A stretch of 64,000 nt of DNA, from positions 62,001 to 126,000 of the forward strand of contig NZ_JACJQO010000006.1 of NCBI RefSeq assembly GCF_014696715.1, written 5' to 3'. The notes under the pieces were generated by a model. It was not told where the DNA came from and searched no databases. It was given only the letters and a program-made list of their open reading frames with translations. The DNA comes from Pseudanabaena sp. FACHB-2040. Its GTDB lineage: Bacteria > Cyanobacteriota > Cyanobacteriia > Phormidesmidales > Phormidesmidaceae. Position numbers and translations under genes: made by a program. Below, piece by piece: positions 47,591 through 56,339 of the stretch; position 1 is the first letter of the stretch; each line of letters starts with the position of its first letter.

Positions 47591-48400
47591 CTAGTTAACT
47601 GTATCGCCAATTGCCGAATTAGCACACAGAGCGTCGGCGGTAGGTGGGCTGACTACCTCTACAGCGTTAAAGCCTGCCGTAGAGAGCAGTTGGCGCACGG
47701 TTAGCTCAGCTCGGGTAGTAGCCTCCTGCAAAATATCTTCGGTGCAGGCTGCTTCAACAATCTTGCCCAGAGCCTCTTGCTGGGCCAGTTCCTGCAGCTG
47801 GGGTGCACTATCGGGCCCTAGGCCCAAGAACCCCCGGTCATAATCAAAGACGTTGGAGCGGCTTAGGTCTAGCTTAGTATCCAGAATACGGGCGGGCGGC
47901 AGGGTGATGCGAATGCTGGAGGTAGATTCATCTACAACAACGTTTTCAGCCGTGATTTCGCTCAAGTCAACCCCAGCTCGGACTTCGCCATAGGCCACAT
48001 AAAGCAGTTTGGTCGAGCCAATGACATATCCAGCTAAGGTGCGATCGCTCGCCGTCGGCACCACGGCCTCCATCGCAAAGATAGCCGTTGTAAGCTCACT
48101 AGCGCCTCGAATCTGCTGCACCACAACCGACCGCACATCAACCCTAGGAGCAGGCGGCTCAGTTGGCCCCATCATTAATCGAAGCCCCTCAAAGAAGCGA
48201 TCGCCCGAGCGCCAAATCCCTACACCGGCTAGCAGCCCTAGAATTACTGCACCACCCACCACCATGTTCGACAAGCTGTGAACAACGCTAAACGGTTGGG
48301 GCCGACGGTGGCGAGGCTCGTAGTCGTCTTCTAAATCCAGATTATGCTCATCATTAGGAGGACGCTGCGGGCGTTTCTTGCAGGGAGGTGCGGTGCGCAT
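47591..48400 (-). CDS. DUF4230 membrane-anchored protein
   Basis: Protein of 269 residues. A basic and acidic cytoplasmic part (1-45) precedes one TM helix (about 47-65, VVGGAVILGLLAGVGIW). The outer domain has VVVQQIRGASELTTAIFAME, YVAYGEVRAGVDLSEI, ITLPPARILDTKLDLSRSNV and FDYDRGFLGLGPD, the DUF4230 pattern. Family function is not known. It starts a short unit with the glutathione transferase gene. Confidence 0.87.
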   Translation of the reverse strand: MRTAPPCKKRPQRPPNDEHNLDLEDDYEPRHRRPQPFSVVHSLSNMVVGGAVILGLLAGVGIWRSGDRFFEGLRLMMGPTEPPAPRVDVRSVVVQQIRGASELTTAIFAMEAVVPTASDRTLAGYVIGSTKLLYVAYGEVRAGVDLSEITAENVVVDESTSSIRITLPPARILDTKLDLSRSNVFDYDRGFLGLGPDSAPQLQELAQQEALGKIVEAACTEDILQEATTRAELTVRQLLSTAGFNAVEVVSPPTADALCANSAIGDTVN

Positions 48401-49092
48401 GGCGAGACAGCCTTACCAGACATTCTTTAAGACACTAGCAAATTCAGCCGGATGAAAGGGTGAATTGGGGCCAAATAACCACAAAGTCTACCAAATTGTT
48501 CCCAGGTGGGCTTCGAGCTACCCAGCCAAGCTGGCTCTTGGAGCTGTCCTCAGGCTGCCAATGCAAAGTTCACTAGCACAACATTAGCTGCTGAGAAAGA
48601 CCTTTGACCTTAACCCAAACGATTAACGTCTCTCAAAAACAACGACTGAGTTGAATATAGAAAGCTACTATAACCAGCTTCTAAAACCCTTGCTCAAGCT
48701 GCCCTAAAGTATCTCTGCCACCGCTAGAGCCAGCCCTACGTAATTAGGGAAACCATTCTTTAAGTTGAGATGACTCAGGCTGTTAATAGGAGCAACAGGT
48801 TTCTCCTGCTGCATGGGAGGTAGCAAAGCATGTTTTAGGCCATTTTTAACGCTGTCTTTGCTAAGCTCCAAACGCGACTTAAACCCAAACTCAAATACCT
48901 TAATGACGCAGCTGGCTTAAGTCGCAAAACTTAATACAGCTAGCTTACTCAATTCGGCCCTAGACCGTCAAACTGTTAAATTGGATGCAAAATTAAATCG
49001 CAAAGCATTGGAATGTTTAACAATCTCAACATTGCAATGCTTGTTATTAAGCGACTGCAGTCTGATTGGAAAGTGAATTGAGGTGTGATGTT
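48401..49092. promoter_or_regulatory. Long divergent intergenic region with a hairpin upstream of natF
   Basis: 692 bases upstream of the transporter operon. At 49003-49042 lies an imperfect inverted repeat with 15-base arms: AAGCATTG-g-AATGTT against AACATT-g-CAATGCTT, 10-base loop, a single G/G mismatch. It ends 50 bases before the natF ATG. I looked for an NtcA-type GTA-N8-TAC site and found no convincing one. The first 500 bases show nothing identifiable. Confidence 0.5.
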
Positions 49093-50163
49093 ATGCGTAA
49101 GTGGGGCCTTTTGGCAGCAGCCTTATCGGTGACCTTAGCCGCTTGTGGAAGCGGTACCACCACTACAGGCAGCACTGCCACGACCGACGGAGAGGGCGGC
49201 ACGACAGCTGCTGCTGGCAGCCGTCTAGGTGCCGTTCAGCAGCGTGGTGAGCTGATCTGCGGCGTTGAAGGAACTATTCCTGGATTTAGCTCTGTGGGTT
49301 CCGATGGTGCCTACACCGGGCTAGATGTAGATGTTTGTCGGGCTGTCGCAGCAGCCGTTTTGGGCGATGCCGAGGCAGTTGAGTTCCGTAACCTTGACTC
49401 AACAGAGCGTTTCACCGCACTGCGGGGCGGTGAGGTAGATATGCTGTCTCGAAACACTACGTGGACCTTGAGCCGAGATGCGGCTGGCGGCAACGCGATG
49501 GAATTTGCCCCAACCACCTTCTTCGATGCTCAAGGCATGATGGTACGGGCCGACAGTGGGGTGGAAACCCTGGAGGATATGGAAGGGCAGTCTATCTGTG
49601 TGGAAACCGGCACCACAACTGAACTGAACCTGACTTCTCGAATGAGTGAACTGGGCGTGGCCTATACCGACGTCAAGTTCCAAGACGGCAACGAGACGGC
49701 TCAAGCCTACTTAGAAGGTCGCTGCGACGGGTTTACCTCAGATAAATCTCAGCTCAATGCTCGCCGAACCAAGTTCTCCAACCCCGATGAGCACGTCATT
49801 CTAGATGTGTCGATGTCGAAGGAGCCGCTAGGCCCAGTGACCATGAACAACGACTCTGCCTGGTATGACGTCGTTAAGTGGGTCATTTACGGTTTGGTTC
49901 AGGCCGAAGAGTTTGAAATTACCCAAGCTAATGTGGATCAAATCGCCAGCTCTACCCAAAACCAGGACATCAAGCTGCTGCTGGGCGTTGAAGGCGATCT
50001 GGGCGCTCAGCTAGGCCTAGAGCCAGACTTCATGGTCCAAGCTATCAAAGCTGTGGGCAACTACGGAGAGATTTACGATCGCAACATCGGCGACGACATT
50101 CCCCGGGGCCTAAACCAGCTTTGGAGCGATGGAGGTCTAATGTACTCGCCGCCGTTCCGTTAA
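49093..50163 (+). CDS. natF: Polar amino-acid ABC transporter, substrate-binding lipoprotein
   Basis: Periplasmic binding protein of 356 residues. The signal ends in a lipobox (TLAAC, Cys18), followed by a Thr/Gly/Ser-rich linker. The family-3 binding fold begins near residue 45 (LGAVQQRGELICGVEGTIPG) with GLDVDVCRAVAAAVLG, LRGGEVDMLSRNTTWTLSRD, ICVETGTTTELNL and the end segment YGEIYDRNIGDD. It matches the AapJ/BztA/NatF group for acidic and neutral polar amino acids. ATG at 49093 follows AGGTG; a TTG at 49066 is less likely. A terminator-like hairpin follows, then both permeases and the ATPase. Confidence 0.93.
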   Translation: MRKWGLLAAALSVTLAACGSGTTTTGSTATTDGEGGTTAAAGSRLGAVQQRGELICGVEGTIPGFSSVGSDGAYTGLDVDVCRAVAAAVLGDAEAVEFRNLDSTERFTALRGGEVDMLSRNTTWTLSRDAAGGNAMEFAPTTFFDAQGMMVRADSGVETLEDMEGQSICVETGTTTELNLTSRMSELGVAYTDVKFQDGNETAQAYLEGRCDGFTSDKSQLNARRTKFSNPDEHVILDVSMSKEPLGPVTMNNDSAWYDVVKWVIYGLVQAEEFEITQANVDQIASSTQNQDIKLLLGVEGDLGAQLGLEPDFMVQAIKAVGNYGEIYDRNIGDDIPRGLNQLWSDGGLMYSPPFR

Positions 50164-50184
50164 GTTGTCTATCGCCAAAGGCTG

Positions 50185-50226
50185 GGTCTGCTGAGTTTGC
50201 GGCTAATATCAGCAGACCTTTCTTTT
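50185..50226 (+). terminator. Terminator/attenuator between natF and natG
   Basis: GGTCTGCTGA (50185-50194) pairs perfectly with TCAGCAGACC (50209-50218), then TTTCTTTT. It starts 21 bases after the natF stop. A leaky terminator here would make more binding protein than permease, a common arrangement for such operons. Confidence 0.75.
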
Positions 50227-50316
50227 GATCTTGACTCTTTTCAATTGTTTGCCTGAATTGCCCATAGCCGGCTCTCCAAAGCAGGGTATGGGCCTGACCT
50301 TAACCTTTAAGTCGGC

Positions 50317-51486
50317 ATGACCAGCCCATCCGAAATTCGTGTGCCCCTTTGGCGTGACGATCGATTCTGGAAGATTGTTTTTCAGGTTGTGGTCGCCGCT
50401 GTAGTAATTGGATTGCTAGGCATTTTCATCAGCAATCTCAATCAGAACATGAGGCGTCAAGGGCTTGTGTTCTCATTTTCTTTCTTAAGAAATACTGCTA
50501 GCTTTGGCATTGGCGAAAGCCTTATTCCCTACTCCCCCAACAACAGCTACATTCGTGCCATTTTAGTAGGTGTCATCAACGCACTCCGGGTCATTCTGGT
50601 AGGGTTTGTGCTGACTACGCTGCTAGGGGTTCTAGCGGGTGTCGCCAGCTTCTCAAATAACTGGCTGGTGCGAAAACTAAGCCAGGTATATGTCGAGATT
50701 GTCCGTAACACGCCGCTGCTGCTACAGCTAATTTTTTGGTATTTTCCGGTCTTTTTGAGGCTGCCATCGCCGCAAAACCGGCTGCAGCTACCAGGGCCAA
50801 TTTATGCCAGCAAGACGGGTATCTACCTGCCTTGGCCTGCTCAGGGGCCGATGTTTTGGGTGTGGCTAGCGGTGCTGGTAGGGCTTGCGATCGCAGCCTG
50901 GCTGGTGCTACAGCAGCGCACCCGTGCCATGGTTGAGCGGGCTGCCACCGGCAAGCCTCAGCTCATGGTGCTAATCGGCATTGGGGTGGTCGCACTGCTG
51001 GTTTTGACCATCGCCATGAATTGGCAGATCCCTCAATCTGCGGAAGGCAGCCCCCAAATAACAGGCGGGCTAAGGCTCTCCTTAGAATACGCCACCATTC
51101 TAGTGGGCCTAGTGGTATATACCGGCGCATTTATTGCTGAGATTGTGCGAGGCGGCATTGAGTCAGTGTCTAAGGGGCAGTGGGAGGCCGCTCGTTCGTT
51201 GGGGCTCAAGCCCGGTCAGGCAATGCAGCTAGTGGTCTTTCCCCAGGCCATGCGGGTGATCATTCCGCCCCTCAACAGCCAGTACATGAACCTGGCAAAA
51301 AACTCCAGCCTGGGATTGGTGATTGGCTATCCCGAAATCTTTTCAGTCTCCAGCACGACCTTCAACCAGACCGGGCGGCCAGTGGAAGTGTTCATCCTTT
51401 TGATGGGCATCTACCTGCTGATTAACCTAGTTATTTCGGTCGTTATGAACACCCTGAACCGAAGCGTTCAGTTTAAGGAACGCTAG
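50317..51486 (+). CDS. natG: Polar amino-acid ABC transporter permease (AapQ/BztB type)
   Basis: Inner membrane permease of 389 residues. TM helix near 20-43, then a long periplasmic-side loop typical of this subgroup (NTASFGIGESLIPYSPNNSY), several helices, and the transporter EAA region: VRGGIESVSKGQWEAARSLG followed by LKPGQAMQLVVFPQAMRVII. An additional hydrophobic insert (about 170-235) separates the N- and C-terminal parts, as in AapQ/BztB but not in short HisM-type permeases. Forms a heterodimer with the next gene's product. 153 bases separate it from natF. Confidence 0.92.
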   Translation: MTSPSEIRVPLWRDDRFWKIVFQVVVAAVVIGLLGIFISNLNQNMRRQGLVFSFSFLRNTASFGIGESLIPYSPNNSYIRAILVGVINALRVILVGFVLTTLLGVLAGVASFSNNWLVRKLSQVYVEIVRNTPLLLQLIFWYFPVFLRLPSPQNRLQLPGPIYASKTGIYLPWPAQGPMFWVWLAVLVGLAIAAWLVLQQRTRAMVERAATGKPQLMVLIGIGVVALLVLTIAMNWQIPQSAEGSPQITGGLRLSLEYATILVGLVVYTGAFIAEIVRGGIESVSKGQWEAARSLGLKPGQAMQLVVFPQAMRVIIPPLNSQYMNLAKNSSLGLVIGYPEIFSVSSTTFNQTGRPVEVFILLMGIYLLINLVISVVMNTLNRSVQFKER

Positions 51487-51533
51487 CGACTGTGCTTTTG
51501 TTGTCAACACTGCTGTGCTTGCCCTGCTGACTC

Positions 51534-52742
51534 ATGACTGCTACTTCACCGTCAACCGCCCCACCATTAGGCAACCAATCCACCCCGATCGTCTGGCTGC
51601 AAAAAAACCTGTTCAACAGCTGGTTCAACTCCATTTTGACCCTAGTGCTGGGGGGGATTCTGGCTTGGGCCCTGTTTAATTTAGTCTCCTGGGCATTTAC
51701 TGAAGCCCTGTGGGAGGTGATTCCGGCCAACCTGCCGCTCTATTTTGCCGGACGCTACCCAGCTAGTGAGTACTGGCGGCTCTGGCTTATTCTGGGCCTA
51801 ATTAGCGCATTGGCTGGTCTCAGCTGGGGCGTCTTAGCTCGCAATGTTTCCTTTTTGTTCACTCGAGGATCTTTGATTGTTCTCGGGGTTTTGGCAGTAA
51901 TTGGGGTGCTAACGCCGACGCCGCCTGTCTATCGGCTGCTGATTGTGGGCCTAATCGTGATTTGCGCTGGCACTGCCTGGCTTGGTCGGGAACTGGCGCG
52001 GCGATTGCCCAACATGGCGCAATGGGTTTCCCTAGCCTGGGCACTTTCCTTTTTCGTGGTGCTCTGGCTGCTTGCAGGTGGGCTGGGTCTAGACCAGGTT
52101 TCTGCTAACAACTGGGGCGGTCTGTTGCTGACCCTGATATTGTCGGTGGTCAGCATTGTGCTGTCGTTTCCGCTGGGGGTCATTCTGGCTCTAGGACGGC
52201 AAAGCAGTCTGCCCGTCGTTCGCTGGCTTTCAACGATTTACATTGAGCTGGTTCGAGGCGTGCCGCTGATCGCCATCTTGTTCATGGGGCAGGTCATGAT
52301 TCCGCTGTTTCTGCCGGAAGGGGCTCGCCCAGATCGGGTGCTGCGGGCCATCGTGGGCCTAACGCTGTTTACCGCTGCGTATCTGGCAGAAAGCGTGCGC
52401 GGGGGACTGCAGGCTATTCCCAGAGGCCAGGTAGAAGCTGCCCGTTCCCTAGGGCTGAATGCACCTCTGACGATGGGCTTTATCGTGTTGCCCCAGGCGC
52501 TCAAAATTGCCATTCCAGCGATTGTGGGTCAGTTTATCAGCCTATTTCAAGACACGACTCTGGTGTCGATTGTGGGCCTGCTAGAACTGTTGGGAATTAG
52601 CCGTTCTATTATCTCAAACCCTGAGTTTCTGGGTCGCCACGTCGAGGTTTACCTATTTATCGGAGTGATATATTGGGTTCTCTGCTACGCCATGTCGATC
52701 GGCAGCCGCAAGATTGAAGAGAAGCTGCATACAGGACATTAA
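51534..52742 (+). CDS. natH: Polar amino-acid ABC transporter permease (AapM/BztC type)
   Basis: Second permease of the heterodimer, 402 residues. It starts with a hydrophilic stretch, then about eight hydrophobic helices. The EAA loop is VRGGLQAIPRGQVEAARSLG with LNAPLTMGFIVLPQALKIAI. VELVRGVPLIAILFMGQ (VxxxRGxP) is the usual permease signature. Only 47 bases from natG. The gap to the ATPase gene holds an inverted repeat. Confidence 0.92.
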   Translation: MTATSPSTAPPLGNQSTPIVWLQKNLFNSWFNSILTLVLGGILAWALFNLVSWAFTEALWEVIPANLPLYFAGRYPASEYWRLWLILGLISALAGLSWGVLARNVSFLFTRGSLIVLGVLAVIGVLTPTPPVYRLLIVGLIVICAGTAWLGRELARRLPNMAQWVSLAWALSFFVVLWLLAGGLGLDQVSANNWGGLLLTLILSVVSIVLSFPLGVILALGRQSSLPVVRWLSTIYIELVRGVPLIAILFMGQVMIPLFLPEGARPDRVLRAIVGLTLFTAAYLAESVRGGLQAIPRGQVEAARSLGLNAPLTMGFIVLPQALKIAIPAIVGQFISLFQDTTLVSIVGLLELLGISRSIISNPEFLGRHVEVYLFIGVIYWVLCYAMSIGSRKIEEKLHTGH

Positions 52743-52767
52743 TTGTCTCTCCGTGTAACAGTTGACA

Positions 52768-52800
52768 GACCTACCTTCCAGGAACGCCGTATGGTAGGTC
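52768..52800. repeat. Inverted repeat between natH and the ATPase gene
   Basis: GACCTACC (52768-52775) and GGTAGGTC (52793-52800), 17-base spacer, followed by AAAATATC. It may modulate read-through to the ATPase gene. No T-run, so not a standard terminator. Confidence 0.4.
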
Positions 52801-52866
52801 AAAATATCTATAACTTGAAGAATTCACAGCAGTTTGTAGTTGTTTGTCAGCGCATTAGGTTTAGCA

Positions 52867-53679
52867 ATGGGCGCGACTGAGAGGGAGAAAATAGAGGCAA
52901 TGACCCAGTTTCAAACGGAACCTAGCTCCACCAGAGTTAAAAGCTCTGAGCCGGTAATCGTAGCCACCGATGTGGAGAAGTGGTATGACAACGGCTTTCA
53001 CGTCCTCAAAGGGGTTAGCTTGACGGTGTTTCGGGGCGAAGTGGTCGTTGTGATGGGGCCATCAGGTTCCGGTAAATCCACCTTCATCCGCACCTTCAAC
53101 GCACTTGAAGAGTATCAGAAGGGCAGCATTGAGGTAGACGGCATCAAAATCTCCCACGACCTCAAGAATATTGAGGCGATTCGCCGGGAAGTGGGTATGG
53201 TGTTTCAGCAGTTCAACCTATTTCCCCACCTGAGCGTGCTGCAAAATATCACCCTGTCTCCTATCTGGGTGCGTCGCTGGCCCAAGAAAAAGGCGCAGGA
53301 CGTAGCCATGCAGCTTCTAGAACGGGTCGGCATTTCAGAGCAGGCGCACAAGTATCCGGGGCAGCTCTCAGGCGGTCAGCAGCAGCGAGTTGCGATCGCA
53401 CGTTCCCTAGCCATGCAGCCCAAAGTCATGCTCTTTGATGAGCCCACCTCCGCTCTCGACCCAGAAATGGTGCGCGAGGTCTTAGATGTAATGCGATCGC
53501 TGGCCGACTCGGGCATGACCATGGTCTGCGTCACCCACGAAGTTGGCTTTGCGCGGGAGGTGGCCGACCGAGTAGTGCTGATGGATGGCGGCTACCTGGT
53601 AGAAGAAAATACCCCCAACGAGTTCTTCAGCAATCCTCAAGAAGAGCGCACCCAGCGTTTCCTGTCACAGATTCTCTAG
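52867..53679 (+). CDS. Polar amino-acid ABC transporter ATP-binding protein
   Basis: ATPase of the transporter, 270 residues from the ATG at 52867 (ATG at 52900 is also possible, giving [10 protein letters not shown]). All ABC motifs are present: Walker [10 protein letters not shown] near residue 65, Q-loop FQQFNLFPH, signature [15 protein letters not shown], Walker [15 protein letters not shown] and the switch His in CVTHEVGF. Matches AapP/BztD/GlnQ. In Anabaena the equivalent permeases NatG and NatH share an ATPase (BgtA) encoded elsewhere, as I recall; here the ATPase is in the operon. A strong terminator follows. Confidence 0.94.
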   Translation: MGATEREKIEAMTQFQTEPSSTRVKSSEPVIVATDVEKWYDNGFHVLKGVSLTVFRGEVVVVMGPSGSGKSTFIRTFNALEEYQKGSIEVDGIKISHDLKNIEAIRREVGMVFQQFNLFPHLSVLQNITLSPIWVRRWPKKKAQDVAMQLLERVGISEQAHKYPGQLSGGQQQRVAIARSLAMQPKVMLFDEPTSALDPEMVREVLDVMRSLADSGMTMVCVTHEVGFAREVADRVVLMDGGYLVEENTPNEFFSNPQEERTQRFLSQIL

Positions 53680-53713
53680 TGTCTCCCTCAACTAGCTCGT
53701 ATTTAGCTTCCAG

Positions 53714-53746
53714 TCGTGTGTTGGGCTTCCAGCACACGATTTTTTT
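53714..53746 (+). terminator. Strong intrinsic terminator of the transporter operon
   Basis: TCGTGTGTTGG (53714-53724), loop GCTT, CCAGCACACGA (53729-53739), with a single T-G wobble, then seven T. It lies 35 bases after the ATPase stop. Confidence 0.9.
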
Positions 53747-53774
53747 ATTCGCCTTTTTTATTGGCCTACTAAAC

Positions 53775-53802
53775 GTTAGGGCGTGATTGATCGCGCCCTA
53801 AC
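53775..53802 (-). terminator. Hairpin downstream of the DJ-1/PfpI gene
   Basis: GTTAGGGCG (53775-53783) and CGCCCTAAC (53794-53802), 10-base loop, 30 bases past the DJ-1/PfpI stop on the minus strand. No U-rich tail in that direction, so termination is only suggested. Confidence 0.4.
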
Positions 53803-53831
53803 CCCTGATGTTAAGCCCAGAAATATCAGAC

Positions 53832-54509
53832 CTACTTCAACGCTTGAATGAGTGCTTTGGCTGCTGGCTCTGACGAGGCCGGGTTCTGGCCTGTGACCAG
53901 CCGCCCGTCCACCACCACCTTAGGCTCAAACTTAGCCCCACCAGAAAACTGCCCGCCCAGTTCAACCAACCGCGTCTCCAGCGCAAAGGGCACCACCTGA
54001 TCGAGGTCTACGGCAACCTCTTCCTCATTTGTAAACCCTGTCACCTGCTTGCCCTTGAGAATCGACTGTCCTTGATCGTCTTGGGCTAGCACCAGAGCAG
54101 CAGGCCCGTGGCAAACAGCTCCAATCACCTTGCCCTGCTGGTAAAACGCTTCTACTAAACGAGCATTGCCCTCATCAGTGGCCAAGTCCCACATTGGCCC
54201 ATGCCCGCCCGGAAAGAAAATAGCGTCATATTCCTCTGGTTTCACTGCAGACAGAGCCACCGTTTGGGCCAATAGGGCCTGGGCCTCAGAATCCTGCTCA
54301 AAACGTTGGGTCGCCTCTGTCTGGAACTCAGGTTCTGAGCTTCTGGGATCTACAGGCGGCTGTCCGCCAGCGGGAGAAGCTAGCGTAACGGTTGCTCCCG
54401 CATCAATAAAGGCATAGTAGGGGGCTGCAAATTCCTCCAGCCAGAATCCAGTTTTGTGACCTGTATCTCCCAGTTCAGCATGAGAGGTCAGCACCATCAG
54501 AATGTTCAT
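53832..54509 (-). CDS. DJ-1/PfpI family protein (Hsp31-like)
   Basis: Class I glutamine-amidotransferase-like protein of 225 residues. The nucleophile elbow is GAVCHGPAAL near residue 133, with EFAAPYYAF near the start and the segment DAIFFPGGHGPMWDLA that supplies the family's conserved acidic and His residues. The layout is that of Hsp31/glyoxalase III-like members, which convert methylglyoxal or act as chaperones. Cytoplasmic. Divergent from HpsJ and facing the transporter operon. Confidence 0.9.
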   Translation of the reverse strand: MNILMVLTSHAELGDTGHKTGFWLEEFAAPYYAFIDAGATVTLASPAGGQPPVDPRSSEPEFQTEATQRFEQDSEAQALLAQTVALSAVKPEEYDAIFFPGGHGPMWDLATDEGNARLVEAFYQQGKVIGAVCHGPAALVLAQDDQGQSILKGKQVTGFTNEEEVAVDLDQVVPFALETRLVELGGQFSGGAKFEPKVVVDGRLVTGQNPASSEPAAKALIQALK

Positions 54510-54674
54510 AGGATTTTTGGCCTTGCTATCTGAGGTGATTGTAGCGATCCTGACGCGCGAAAAGCCGCTCCCCTCTCAGAGTCAAAAACACCAAAGACCA
54601 ACTTTATTTCCAGAAGCGTGATGATTTGACCTAACACAGGGCAGAATGAGTAACTGTAACTTACGCCTAACGGT

Positions 54675-55451
54675 ATGACGTCGGAATCAGCAGCCGGTAG
54701 TTTTATGTCCCCCCTTGCTGCCATTGCCCTCAAGCTAGTGGGCATTGTCACCATTGTTTCAGCCCTGCTGGACTATTTGATTTTGCTTATTCCCCCCAAT
54801 CTGACTAACCCGCAGTGGCAGCTAGCCACCACGACTCAGATTGTCGATCGGGGGATTGTGCCCCTAGTGGGCATTGCCCTGCTGCTAACGGGTTTTTGGA
54901 TTGATAACAGCGTAGGCCGGGCTGTGCGAGGTCGCAACCTAGTCACTGATCTGCGCTTTTGGGCCTGTCTTTTGGGCAGCTTCCTAGGTCTGGTCTACCT
55001 GATTCTGGCGATTCTGCACGTCAATAATGTGCGGCTTACCAGTCAACAAGCCCTAAGCCAAGTTGGCAATGAGGCCAATCAAGCTACCACTCAGCTAGAG
55101 CAGCAGCTTTCCACCGAACTCACCCAGCAGCAAACCCAGCTCTCGGCTCTACTGGAAAACGAAACCCTACTGCAGCAGGCCATTCAGTCTGGACAGTTGC
55201 CCCAAGATATCGAGCAGTTTAGGAACAACCCAGAAGCGCTGAATCAGTTTTTGCAGCAGCGGGCAGACGAGGCCCAACAGCGCCTCCAAACCGAAATTGG
55301 CTCACGCCGACAGCAAGCCGAGCAAAGAGTTAGAACCGAAGCCTGGAAGTCAGGTCTGCGCATCTCACTAAGCAGCTTGATTTTGGCCATTGGCTACTCC
55401 GTCATCGGCTGGATTGGCCTACGACGGTTAATGAGCCTAACCCGTTCCTAA
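54675..55451 (+). CDS. HpsJ-family membrane protein
   Basis: Membrane protein of 258 residues with TM helices near 15-40, 60-80, 95-118 and 228-248. Between the third and fourth is a long Gln-rich coiled coil (about 130-220: QALSQVGNEANQATTQLEQQ and RADEAQQRLQTEIGSRRQQA). This matches cyanobacterial HpsJ proteins, named from the hormogonium polysaccharide (hps) locus of Nostoc. No hps glycosyltransferases are adjacent. It converges with the polysaccharide deacetylase gene 16 bases away. Start could be the ATG at 54705. Confidence 0.82.
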   Translation: MTSESAAGSFMSPLAAIALKLVGIVTIVSALLDYLILLIPPNLTNPQWQLATTTQIVDRGIVPLVGIALLLTGFWIDNSVGRAVRGRNLVTDLRFWACLLGSFLGLVYLILAILHVNNVRLTSQQALSQVGNEANQATTQLEQQLSTELTQQQTQLSALLENETLLQQAIQSGQLPQDIEQFRNNPEALNQFLQQRADEAQQRLQTEIGSRRQQAEQRVRTEAWKSGLRISLSSLILAIGYSVIGWIGLRRLMSLTRS

Positions 55452-55467
55452 TACCAGCCCTCTGCCT

Positions 55468-56304
55468 TCAGCCTTTACTTTCCCCGGCCTCATCATCGCC
55501 TTCCCTCCGCTTCAAAATCGAAAGGGCACAGCGATCGTACAGTTCCGATAGCGATACGACTTCATACCCCTGCTCATCTAACAGCCGCAGCAGCACCGAC
55601 AGCACCTGGGCTGTTTGTCGGGATCGCTCTGCTGACCCCCCATGCAGCAGCAAAATTGCCCCCGGAAAGACAAACTGAGACAGATACCAAAAAGTGAAGG
55701 TGGGGTCGTTGGTGGGCCGGAACGTATCAAAGGGAATCATAGAGGCCAGGGCAAAGCGTGACTCATACCCTGGGGTAAGCTGCAGGTGGCTGAGCATGGC
55801 TTGGTTGTAAAGGCCGCGACCGGGCCGATACCACCGTAAAGGCTGCTGAAATCGATCGGTAATGCGATCGTGGGCCTCTCGAAAATGGGCCGTAAAAGCA
55901 TTGGGATAGAGCAGGGCCGCTGTAGTGTCGGCAGTGCCGTGGTTCGCCAATTCGTGACCTTGGGCCAGCGCGTCTTGAAATACTGTACTGCCCGAATTTA
56001 GATGGCTGGAAATGATGAAGAAGGTGGCGCGGGCCGAGTGAAGGGCGCTTTGGTTATGGACTGCGATCGCATCTAAAATTTGCCGGGTAGAGCGATCGTC
56101 AGCATCGCCAGGAGTGGGAACATCGTCAATCGTCAGTGCGACAACCCGTTCCTGAGTCGGCAAGAAAAAAAGCCCATCCGGAAACAAGCGAGAAACTTGC
56201 AGCAGCAAACTTTTTTGAGGCAGAAGCATAGCACCCCGCGAGAAAACCCCTGGCAGCAGACCAGCTATAAAGGCTCGACTAGGATAGGGACGCAAACCCT
56301 GCAC
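55468..56304 (-). CDS. Polysaccharide deacetylase family protein (NodB homology)
   Basis: Predicted deacetylase of 278 residues. The NodB-type core has VVALTIDDVPTPGDAD (catalytic/metal Asp-Asp), QGHELANHGTADT (metal His), WYRPGRGLYNQ and ILLLHGGSAERSRQT. The spacing of the His residues is compressed: ANHGTADTTA instead of NHTxxH, so the second metal His is not obvious and activity should be tested rather than assumed. The start is GTG; an internal ATG at 56229 would remove a weakly hydrophobic leader. Convergent with hpsJ, suggesting a possible link to extracellular polysaccharide. Confidence 0.82.
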   Translation of the reverse strand: MQGLRPYPSRAFIAGLLPGVFSRGAMLLPQKSLLLQVSRLFPDGLFFLPTQERVVALTIDDVPTPGDADDRSTRQILDAIAVHNQSALHSARATFFIISSHLNSGSTVFQDALAQGHELANHGTADTTAALLYPNAFTAHFREAHDRITDRFQQPLRWYRPGRGLYNQAMLSHLQLTPGYESRFALASMIPFDTFRPTNDPTFTFWYLSQFVFPGAILLLHGGSAERSRQTAQVLSVLLRLLDEQGYEVVSLSELYDRCALSILKRREGDDEAGESKG

Positions 56305-56339
56305 TGAAACAATGAGCCTGACTATTAATGCTTACCTAC

